In this document: positions 52,701 through 62,147 of the stretch, piece by piece
Layout: each line of letters opens with the position of its first letter
Position numbering within the stretch: position 1 is the stretch's first letter
Assembly: GCF_050948215.1 (NCBI RefSeq)
Contig: NC_135165.1
Coordinates: 112,501 to 176,500 of the forward strand
Reading direction: 5' to 3'
Origin: Halictus rubicundus
Taxonomy: Eukaryota; Arthropoda; Insecta; Hymenoptera; Halictidae
Length of the DNA stretch: 64,000 nucleotides
Program-made: the position numbers and the translations under genes
The notes under the pieces: model-generated
What the model saw: the letters and a program-made list of their open reading frames with translations, nothing else
What the model was told of the DNA's origin: nothing
The model's database searches: none

Positions 52701-53452
52701 TCACACTTTTTCCAAAATTATTTAACAACACATACACAATGGAATAATGCAATATTAATAGCAAGTTCTACTATAGTGAATTCGGTAATCATAGTCATCA
52801 TTGGTAAGAGAAGGTTAACCAAATTCGCGCAAATAAAATTTTCTTTCAACCCTTGTCAAGTATTATGGTAAACATTACTCACGTTTCTCCAGTGCCATAA
52901 AAGTAAACACTATACTTCGAGTTCTTTGAATTTGGATCGATAACTTTTTCAACCTGAAAAAATTTCAATGAACAGCTTAATCTCGCACAGTTTCCTACCA
53001 TAAGTAAGTTACATAATATTGTATTTATCTATTTATATATTGCAAATATAAATAAGATCAGATCCATCTAATTGATTCAATTATTATACGCAAGAATGCA
53101 ACTATATTCACAAAGTAACAACAATGTATTGCAACGCAAGATCCATTACTCGTATCGTATTAGTTAAACATTATTATTTACTTTGTATACACATAATCCC
53201 CGGATAAGTTAACACCGACATGATGCTGCGTCGGAACAGTGCTATTAATTAGACATAATTGGTTGAGTATAAGGTTTATTCGTAATAGATCGTTGACAGT
53301 TCAATGGTCGATCGTTACGAATCTCGTATAAATTCAGAGGCAAATTAAATAATATTCACGATTGCACTTACTTTTGCTGGCCACGCTGGATAACCTCGAA
53401 CTTTCGCGAACACCTTATCACCAGCGAAAAATTTCTTATGAAACTTCACCAT
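49762..53452 (-). CDS. PSIP1: LEDGF/HRP2-like chromatin protein (PWWP + integrase-binding domain)
   Basis: A nuclear protein that reads methylated H3K36 nucleosomes through its PWWP domain and tethers partner proteins through its C-terminal IBD. Exons on the minus strand: 53452-53372, 52953-52883, 52634-52480, 52394-52246, 51785-51584, 51421-51329, 51258-50910, 50829-50655, 50519-50466, 50311-50246, 50119-49987, 49943-49762. Phases agree, giving 569 aa (human LEDGF/p75 is 530). The PWWP domain is residues 1 to about 95 (GDKVFAKVRGYPAWPAK, YSVYFYGTGET). Charged linkers follow with AT-hook-like pieces (KKRRGKAK, HGRGRAKVK). The IBD is about residues 368-470 (LQLDAQIKSNLGLDRANPDK, HPHIVETVKRLRRYI, YNKFKAMFTIPEG). 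The tail is acidic and ends PKESEAK. The exon 4 acceptor (52395) and exon 4 donor (52245) are the least certain. The last intron is only 43 nt; reading through it gives a short alternative end. Confidence 0.9.
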
Positions 53453-53733
53453 CTCGACCGCGAGCTTTCACAAGTATAGAGTCGAGCGACCAGTGCTATC
53501 TCTTTATCAATTACACGCAACGGACGATACGAGCAGTTAAATTGTAAGAAACATCGAACAAAACATCGCGAAAGCCGCCATTTGCACGATATAACATCGA
53601 AAACACGCATAAGACGCTGCGCGCCAATTCACGAGTTTCTAATTACGAACCCTCACGAACTTCAACCGCGTAGCTTTGGAAACTATAGTGTACGCGCCAG
53701 ATGATGACAGCAAAGTGCATTCGTTCTAACTAT

Positions 53734-53805
53734 GAGGCGATTCTTCGGCCAATAGCGACATTGCGTGCGATGGTAGGGGACCGCTATTGGCCGAAGAATC
53801 GTCTC
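53734..53805. repeat. 24-bp inverted repeat with 24-nt spacer
   Basis: GATTCTTCGGCCAATAGCG (within 53734-53757) and CGCTATTGGCCGAAGAATC (within 53782-53805) are reverse complements; the full 24-bp arms match at 23 of 24 positions. It lies about 280 bases upstream of the LEDGF-like start codon and contains an inverted pair of CCAAT boxes (CCAAT / ATTGG), which could matter for promoter activity. Confidence 0.85.
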
Positions 53806-53820
53806 CGAGTTACAGCGTAA

Positions 53821-54690
53821 TACCAGAGAGGAAATGAGAGTGCTCACGCCCGGGATTTTTCATCATCATTTTAGCCTGACACTAAAATCCCGGGCGTGAT
53901 CGCTCTCATTTCCTCTCTGTTAATATCCAACCCCTAAAGAACAGAACGAATGATTCTTGCCGATATTCCTATAAGGGGTAGTGCAATAAGCGGCAGGAAT
54001 CATCTGCTCCTGAAAAATCTGAAAATAGCGCCACCAGACCGTAGCGGCAAAACGCTCAAACTGTTAGCCAAACGTTACCCACCGAGTACCGACATTGGTG
54101 CCGCCAGCGCCACCTGGCGTTGGAAACCCGAAAACTAATCGACTACAAGCTTGGACGTTCCGCCGCTACGTGGAAACGGCGCTGTTTGCAGATTTTGGCG
54201 AAAGATGTACGTGGCGCCACCCAGCGGCAGAATCCTGAACACTAATCGGCTACAGGCTTGGGCATTTCGCCACTACGAGGTAATGGCGCTGTTTGCAGAT
54301 TTTGTCGGAAGATGTACGTGGCGCCACCCAGCGGCAGAATCTTGAACACCAATCGGCTACAAGCTTGGGCGTTTCGCCGCTACGAGGAATGGCGCTGTTT
54401 GCAGGTTTTGCCGGACTTTATGTGTGGCGCCACCCAGCGGAGGAATCCTGAACACTAACCTGCATCATCTTTTTAACCTGTATTAGAACCTGCATCATCT
54501 TTTAGGCTGGGTCAGAGCCTACATAGAAGAGCCTCTTTTAACATAGAAGTAGCATCCACTCTGACATTATTTGGAATCCGCTGCTAATGATGCAGGTTCT
54601 GGTTCAGGCTAAAAATTAGACTAGGGGGCAGCACTATATCGGGGACAGTATCATCCCGGGCGTGAGCACTCTCATTTCCTCTCTCTGGTA
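53821..54690. mobile_element. Non-autonomous TIR DNA element with TA flanks
   Basis: The left end reads TACCAGAGAGGAAATGAG, then AGTGCTCACGCCCGGGAT. The right end is the reverse complement of nearly the same sequence, with one extra AG. The ends start CCAGAGAG and finish CTCTCTGG, each next to TA, as expected for a Tc1/mariner-type insertion. The element is about 870 bp with no transposase frame. A second, inverted copy of the terminal repeat lies inside at 53884-53919, forming a 36-bp hairpin with the left end (34 of 36 paired). Three 107-bp tandem repeats lie further in. Confidence 0.65.
54137..54457. repeat. 107-bp tandem repeat, three copies
   Basis: Units begin at 54137, 54244 and 54351, each with AATCGRCTACARGCTTGG and ending near GGCGCCACCCAGCGG. 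Copies differ by a few bases and single-base indels. Part of a further, more diverged copy may precede the first unit (54020-54136). The array lies inside the TIR element at 53821-54690. Confidence 0.85.
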
Positions 54691-54789
54691 CGAATTTATT
54701 TATTCAAATCGGCCGATTCGAATGTACGTTTCGTCAAGTTGGCAGCACTACAACCACTATTGTTGTTCCTCTGATACGAAACTGACGTT

Positions 54790-54989
54790 TTGCGTTGTCT
54801 TTGGGAACACGTGAATGAATTACAATTCAGTGGACACGGTTTGTCTGTCAAATATCCGAATGTTGATACGGTATTTACTGTGAATATCTGTTCTATTCGT
54901 CCACGGATGTGTGCAATGATACTGTCGGTATCGAGCCGAACTTCTCAAGATTCTCGACTAAGAAGCTCGAGAAACCAGTCCCGAAAAAT
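54790..54989 (+). other. wit: Probable 5' UTR exon of wit
   Basis: CpG-rich sequence ending at a strong donor (AAAAAT before GTAAGT at 54990) on the same strand as wit and about 1 kb upstream of its ATG. No long frame is present, so it would be non-coding. The left boundary is arbitrary. Confidence 0.35.
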
Positions 54990-55982
54990 GTAAGTATACG
55001 TTTCTTTCAACGTACATGCAACATATCGTGCGATACTACTATTTTCTTTTTTATTTTCCTATTCTTAATTTTTTCCAGCATGTATCACGCTTCTTTTTAT
55101 ACGCGCTTACGGTGTATATCGCAGCGGGACAAGTTTAATATCGTTCCGATACTCGTACGGCATCATTCTTTCAGTGACTGCACCTCTTTCCTGTCATAAT
55201 TGCCGCCGCTTTTACTTTTTACACAAAGATCCGACCTACGAACAACGTAATTCACCAAAATTTATCAACACTCGCGTCGTTAATCAAGTATCCTCTTTTT
55301 ATGAAATATAAATCACTAATATATTCACGTTCCTTGATTGCTGCATCTAATTACTTTCTGACATTGATCACTACTTAAATCTGCTCTGTATGTCAATCTT
55401 GTCTATTTACAATATTTATTTATGTTACACACTGTGAAAACTTCTGTCAATCCTAATATACGTTTAGTTTAGTTTAACTTGTATTATTTATCGTGTAAAC
55501 TTGTATTATTTAGGATGTTGTTCTATCTGCGCGACTTGAATTCAGGAGAAGCTCGACCTATGCAAATCTAAGTTTACTTCTATCAGTCAAATTTTGTTAC
55601 TTGGAAATTACCATTGTCGATTGTTCATAGTACGTATACAGTGTAGTATGCGTTTGCGCCAGATGGACAATTTCATCCAAAAAATTCAAGATACAGTTTA
55701 AGGATTTGTTTGCCATTGATCTTTAAAAGTTAAATTTTTGTTCGTTAAACTTTGCGAATTATTAAGTTATCAAGGTTTGATTCTACCTATATCTATTGTA
55801 TAGAATTTATTTATTCTAGTTGTTACTGTTATTATAATAAATGCGTTTATATTTTCTGCAATGGACAGATGAGCAAAGCCTACACATGGCAGTAGTATAT
55901 GTTGATGTAATCAAAGATGCCACTTCTTAAGGATCAACGCTTCCGTTGAAGTGTTTGAGCTCAAGAGGCCTGCTGAGGCACA

Positions 55983-58900
55983 ATGAAAGCCATTGTATCA
56001 ATTACATTGATCGTGCTACTGTGTGGGATAAACTCGGCACCCATTAATGCCATTCGAATATGTGCCAGCAGAAAGAAAAATGAAAATCTTTCTTTAAAGC
56101 AACATATACCCAGTGTACCTGAAAATATACTCAACGACAGTAATGTAGTTCATACCATAGTAAGTTAAAAATACATGTCCTGCATCCGAAGAGTACACTT
56201 CTGTAAATAAACTGAGAATTAACGTTCCTGTAACTCTAAGTTAGTATTAAAATGTATTAATTCATTCTTTATAGCCAGATGACAATATTAAATATGAGAA
56301 ATGTACTAATTTTTGCCATGCACTGTGGCAAGAAGATAAGACTGCAAATGGAACACAAATAATCATTTTATCCCAAGGTATTTTCATTATTTGTCTTCTT
56401 CTTCTTCTTCCTTCTTTTTTTTTTTTTTTACGACAGCTTATAAATCGTTTTCTAAATAAATTGTGATTTTTATGCTGATTTAGGTTGTTGGAAACAGTCT
56501 GGTGAACAAAAATGTGAAACTTCAGAATGTATTGCTCTTCAACATTCCACCAAAGCGCTGAACAACACAAAATTCTGTTGTTGTCACGGAGACTATTGCA
56601 ATCTCAATATTAACAGCACCATATACTCTGAAAACAAAGTGCACAACTCTATTACCACAGAAAATAATCAACCAAGTAAGATCAATGCACACAAGAAGAT
56701 TGTGTGTCATTTTTTTCAAGTTATTAATATTTATACTGTTTGATTTGTTTAGCAACCGAATATTTGGAACAATCAGATTCTGGAAGATGGATGCTTATCA
56801 TAATAAGTGTCCTAGTTTGCATATTGCTAGTGACGTGCATTTTAGGATTAATGGTTTATCGCATGTACCATACGAATATGTTAGCAAGATTAGGGAAACC
56901 ACTTTCTTACACGGATCAGTTTTTAGACAGTACAGCTCTGAGGACTGGTACTTACACGGTAGATCATTTAAAACTTACAACGATTGTGGGTAGGTTCTTT
57001 GCAGGCTAAATGATCCTATGCGATGAACATTTTTGTGTGTATTTATTTGAAAACATTTTTACCATTTTCAGGGCAAGGACGATATGGTTCTGTATGGCAA
57101 GGCAGTATGGGTGACCAAGATGTTGCTGTAAAGATATTTCCTTCTCACTATCGTAATTACTTTCAAAATGAACGGGATACTTATTGCCTCCCCTTCATGG
57201 AACATCCATCTTTATTAAGCTATTATGGTACTTTCCCTCCAGACTTTCTTTTCCATGTAAATTGCCAGAATGTTGCTAAAAGTTTTTCTCGATTCTCAGG
57301 TGTGGATGAAAGAGTAAGCATGGAAGGCAGCGTTGAATATCTTTTGGTACTTAGTTTTGCACCAGGTGGTACTTTGACAGATTTCTTAAGGACACGTACA
57401 ATTGATTGGCCCACATTTTGTAAAATGGGTCTATCTATGGTAAAAGGACTCGCTTACTTACATACCGATATACACAAAGGTGGTAAGTAGACCATAAAAG
57501 GAATGTGTCCTTTCATGAGTACACCGGAGAACATTTTTAATCGTTAATTTTACAGATAAGTTTAAGCCTTGTATCGCGCACAGAGATATCAATTCGAGAA
57601 ATATATTAATCAAAGCCGATGGTACTTGTTGTATATGCGACTTGGGATTGGCGGTACAAATTTCTGGTTCTAAATACTACTCGAACGGAGAGGAACAATA
57701 CGCTGAAATAAAATCAATCAACGATGTGTGATAACAACTTACACTCGGTGTCCCAGACACTTTTTTTGCGTAGAAGCACTTTAACCCGCTGCGGTCATAT
57801 GCCGAGATTAGCTTGGTTAACACATCGACCGCCACGAGAATTTTACATATTCCACACAAGTTTCAACTATTTCATTTATAATCGGTGTTATCAATAGCAA
57901 TCGTTATTTATTTTTTTATTTTTCCTGGTGTTAATTTGATGAAAATTGTTTTTAAGTAATTTCGTAGCGCTGGTCGCCGGTGACCCCCGGTGATCCCCGG
58001 TGAAGTTGAATGTGTTAATGCGAACTAACTGTAACAGAGTTGCAAAAGTTGCTAAGATAGATAAGAAATTGTCCGGGACACCCTATGCAAATCGCTCTGC
58101 ACAAGAGAATTAATAAGATTGTTCTGAATTGTTGATTAGGTCGGCACATTAAGATACATGGCACCGGAAGTATTGGAAGGTGCTGTTAATTTACGGGATT
58201 GCGAAAGCTCTCTGAAACAGATAGACGTTTACGCAATGGGTCTGGTATTGTGGGAATTAGTGTCAAGATGTTCCGACATCTACATGCCAGGCTCCGAGAT
58301 ACCCGCATACAGACAGCCGTACGAGAAGGAGATTGGACTTCACCCGACATTCGAGCAGATGCAAGTGTTAGTATCGCGTAATAAGGCTAGACCTTTGCTA
58401 GAGGGTAGTTTAGTAGACAGACCAGGAGTACGTTTGATCAGGGAAACGATGGAAGACTGTTGGGACGCAGACGCGGAAGCCCGGTTAACCGCTTTATGTA
58501 TAGAAGAACGTCTTTCAGAGCTACAATCTCATCGTGGTACGTTCTTCTTGATCGCTCTGCGATTCTATTAGGTCATTACATATGAACTGCCCGATTTTTA
58601 ACAGTAACGTTGAACAAACGAACGATCAGGTTTATAGTTGAAAGTGATCTATAATAATCGGATATTTCATACGCGATAACTTAACAGCGTGCAAGTATGA
58701 TTGAGTAGACTGTTGACGAAACAAATCTCTAAACTTTCAGTGACTATGCACTTCACCGATGGGAGTCCAATGGTCAATTCCCATTGCACCCTAGTGCCTT
58801 CAACTACAAACAGTCTTTACAGCGAAACGTCTCATCACGATAACGTTCACGTCGGTCATTTATCATTGCACATGGTACAAGATAATACAAGTAATGATGG

Positions 58901-60183
58901 TATTGTTGAGAACTTGGTAACATTGTCGCCTTCTGAGAGCATCGTTCACGAGCATAGTTGTAAGTACAGATTACTAGAAGTGTGCGAGAGCCCGAGTTTA
59001 CCGGAATTATTCTTGGTAACCGGAAAATTGTTGATAATCCGAAAAACTATTTTCGGGTTTTCGCACACCTCTACATATCACAACTGAAACGTTTCGTTGT
59101 CATCGTCGATTGCGACTAAATTGATCCGTGTGTTGCGTTTTAGTTAAAAATTCAAACGAAGTAGCAATATACAACCATGCTCAGACGCTTCAGCCTTACC
59201 AAGGGCGGAATCCGTGCATGGAGAGGAACCTAATGTTGCAGTCGGACTCGTTCGAAGAGTTAGGGTGTAACGGTAACGTGCTGGTGGACAAGTCCATGAA
59301 GCACGCTTGCAACGATCAATACAAAATAGTCTCGGAAGCACAAGGACTCGTCTCCCACGATTATTTGAGCCAACACACGACCCAGTTGACACAGCTTAGA
59401 CCAGCAACGCCTATACCGTACGTTCAGAACGTCATTTCCGACGACGGTACGACGGCGTATGGCAAACGCAAACAAACAAACGTGCACGAGGTCTGCGCGC
59501 AAGAGAGTCCAAGGAAGAAGCTGTTCGGATGGCCGAATCTGAAGAAGCTGCTCGTCAACAAGAAGATGCATACCTATAACAAATACCAAATAGACAGGGA
59601 AGATTCGAAGTCGAATCTACTGTCAAAACAGAAACAGAACGTGCAAATCAAAACGGTCGAGACGAACGTGACGATATCGCCCGGAGGAAAGTACGTGAAC
59701 GGTATTATTACCAAGTCACCGGCGGTCACCATTCCGTTGGACAAGAACGACAAGAACGCCGTGCAAGTTGGTAAACAAAAGCTAGATAACGATAACAACA
59801 CGAACACTCGACCGTCTAGTCTGCCCCTCGTCAATCTACGAAACAAAAAGAGCGAGAACAATCTGAGCAGACAAGAGAGTATCGACAAGTTCAACGAAGT
59901 TTTTAATGTTGGATCGAACCTGAACGTGTTGAAGGATCCACATATGAGAATCAAGACGCCAGGCGATCTGCCACCCTCTGTAAGAAAGATTCGTGGTCGT
60001 GGACAATCGACCGCGAGATTTTCTCTCTACGACGACCGAATGATGTGCAATATTTTAAGCGAGGAGGACGACCGTAACGATAAAGCCATTTGGAACTCCG
60101 TACCGTTCGGTATGGACTTTGGCGACAATGACGACAAACGTTCGCCGACTAAACTTAGTACCAAAAATGTTACTTGCTTTTAA
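55983..60183 (+). CDS. wit: BMP type II receptor serine/threonine kinase (wishful thinking)
   Basis: Single-pass receptor kinase for BMP ligands; it phosphorylates type I receptors, and in flies it drives retrograde signalling at the neuromuscular junction. Exons (+): 55983-56159, 56275-56377, 56484-56675, 56753-56989, 57072-57227, 57300-57482, 57556-57725, 58140-58536, 58741-58959, 59144-60183. All phases fit, giving 957 aa. Residues 1-18 form a signal peptide (MKAIVSITLIVLLCGINSAP). A Cys-rich ectodomain ends CCCHGDYCNLNIN. The transmembrane helix is about 169-192. The kinase starts at about 237 with GQGRYGSVWQG, then VAVKIF (ATP-binding Lys), HRDINSRN (catalytic loop), DLGLAV (DLG in place of DFG, normal for this subfamily) and MAPE. 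The SDIYMPG and EARLTALCIEERLSEL blocks and the tail of about 420 residues point to BMPR2/wit and away from punt. Exon 58140-58536 could read on to a stop at 58571 if its donor is skipped. Confidence 0.95.
57740..58085. mobile_element. MITE-like TIR element in a wit intron
   Basis: GGTGTCCCAGACA (57747-57759) and TGTCCGGGACACC (58070-58082) are inverted repeats matching at 12 of 13 positions. Both ends lie next to TA dinucleotides (57740-57741 and 58084-58085), which suggests a Tc1/mariner-type MITE. It makes up about 340 of the 414 bases of the intron 57726-58139, which would otherwise be about 75 bases. A short run of GGTGACCCC-like units lies inside near 57970-58003. Confidence 0.6.
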
Positions 60184-60999
60184 TCGGATATTATACTAAA
60201 ATCTATTTGTAAAGGTCTTTAGCTGTAAGGATAATAATGGCTGTAGTTTGACTCCAGCGTAAATATAATGTATGTACAGAAAAGAAAATTTATAAGAATT
60301 AAGACAGATTTTATACTCTTTACGAAAACACATTATCATCACTCAAGTATTGAAACGAATAAAAGAAATAATGAAACGCAAAATACAGGCAGCATATACT
60401 GGAATATCATTGGGTGGTTGGGACGCTGAAAACCAAAAAACTGAGTGGGCTGTTTTTGATTACTGGAAAAGTTTAATCACGATATCAACTGTAGAGACAT
60501 GCGTCCGAAAACTGCTTGTCGTCGGGATACTTTTGTATTTCACTTCACAAGGGTTTGAACGAGAAACTTTTTCAAATTTCACAGTGTCCTAACTACTCGA
60601 GATATTGAACGGAGGTATTCCATATATTATGCTAATTATTTAACCCTTGCAAGTATATTTTGTGCTTATAAGACATCTTTTGATTCGAAGTCAGGACATA
60701 CATAAAGGAACCACGTTTACCCGGTGTGACTCTAAACAGCTATTTATAAATGTTATGTACGTGTTAGTATGTTCGAATTGGTAGCATGGAGTTCATTAGA
60801 AACGTATTTTGATCAATGTAATGTGTGTAAGTCACGATTCTCATTGTCTGCATGTATTTGAATTGCGGATGTTCATGGTTCAATGAATTATGCACGATTG
60901 ATCAAAGACAATCCAGTGTTGGTATTTATCAAAATATTCATTATTGCAGTCTATATAACAAAAAAAAAAAAAAACAAAAAGAAGAAATTTAGTATACAT

Positions 61000-61093
61000 C
61001 GTTGGTCACAATAGCCGTCCACCCCACTCCGAGATGCCAAATGCGATCATTATGGAATAACTGTGGTGGGGTGGACAAATATTATGATCAACG
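61000..61093. repeat. Imperfect hairpin in the wit 3' region
   Basis: GTCCACCCCAC (61017-61027) pairs perfectly with GTGGGGTGGAC (61066-61076). The pairing extends outward to 28 bases per arm with about five mismatches, ending CGTTG/CAACG. It could be an RNA stem-loop or a very small TIR element. Confidence 0.65.
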
Positions 61094-61656
61094 ATTCACG
61101 TCAGATCTCATCCGTTAAAACCCAAACTAAATATATAGTATCATTCTTTTCATAGTTCCTTGAATTTCCTTTGAACTTTATGAAATGCATAACATATTTC
61201 TAAACATGTACTTTGAGCCTAACAAAAACAGTTTTAAGATTATATTGAAATAGCATTTGTACCGGTTTATTTGTTTTATAAACGATCGTTTTACAAGTAC
61301 AATATTATAACTACTTGATAAGTTTCTCGGAAAAGAGAGACGAACATGTTACTGACAATATATTAAGATGTGCATTGGATGTAATGACGATTATTATTAT
61401 TAAAAAAGAAAAACAAACCGGTGTAAAAATTCATTTTACACTCGAGCACAAAATATAATTGTTTCAGTTCTATGACGTTTGTACTTCCCGGCCTCGTAAG
61501 CTCAATGTAAATATTTGTAGCATAAAAGAACAGTTTAATAAGTTAGTTAAAGTAAGTTTGTTGTGTTTGATTTTGTTAAAATTGTAAAATTCTTGTGTTC
61601 GCGACGCGCACTATTTTATATTAAGACAAACCTTCGAGTAAGGATATTACGAAGAA

Positions 61657-61689
61657 AATAAAACATATAGTTAAGTGATTCACAATAAA
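61657..61689 (+). terminator. Tandem polyadenylation signals, probable distal wit end
   Basis: AATAAA at 61657-61662 and again at 61684-61689, after about 1.5 kb of AT-rich sequence following the wit stop. Confidence 0.45.
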
Positions 61690-61974
61690 CCATTTTTTTA
61701 TAGAACCGCTTTTATGTTTTCTTCATTTCAAACATTTGGCGCTCTTCAGTGAATATAATAACGTCGTTTATGTTCGACTATAGCCGTCGTAGCTCGCCTG
61801 CATGCTCTGTATTGTATATAGACAGAGAGAACATGAAATTTATATCATGGTTACATACTTTGTATAAAACAATTAAACTGTACGTTCCGATCTTGATTAA
61901 AAAGATGATGTGCGTTCTGCTCCATGCTAAAAAGTTGGCCAGGATCAGGATCTGCTCCATGCTAAAAATCAGAA

Positions 61975-62050
61975 ATAGGGGGCAGCACTCTATCGGGAAC
62001 GCCGAAACCTCGGGCATGAGCACTATCATATGCTCTCATATCCTCTCTGA
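61975..62050. repeat. Diverged copy of the TIR-element right end
   Basis: AGGGGGCAGCACTCTATCGG, then CTCGGGCATGAGCACTATCA, then TCATATCCTCTCTG. The same order of words occurs at 54622-54688 (AGGGGGCAGCACTATATCGG, then CCCGGGCGTGAGCACTCTCA, then TTTCCTCTCT). Confidence 0.6.
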
Positions 62051-62147
62051 TATATGTAGAGCAGCAATAAGAGCAAAATTGAAAATAATAATAATAATCA
62101 AATAACAATTATTACTGTAAGTATAGTGAAGAAAGAAACCAATCATC

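Larger units (their letters stand above)
53453..55982. other. Repeat-rich spacer between the LEDGF-like gene and wit
   Basis: The two genes are divergent, so this spacer holds both promoters. It contains a 24-bp palindrome (53734-53805), a TIR element (53821-54690) with internal tandem repeats, and a probable 5' UTR exon of wit ending at 54989 (AAAAAT before GTAAGT). The 54990-55982 part is AT-rich with no recognised coding content. Confidence 0.55.
60184..62147 (+). other. wit 3' UTR and spacer to GFM1
   Basis: AT-rich sequence with canonical AATAAA at 60358, 61657 and 61684, so the wit transcript may have short and long 3' ends. An imperfect 28-bp palindrome lies at 61000-61093. A diverged copy of the TIR-element right end lies at 61975-62050. 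No coding exon is seen. Confidence 0.6.

Noticed and set aside
55983..60183. Activin type II receptor (punt) as identity
   Set aside because: The 420-residue C-terminal tail and the BMPR2-type kinase C-lobe blocks fit wit; punt has a short tail.
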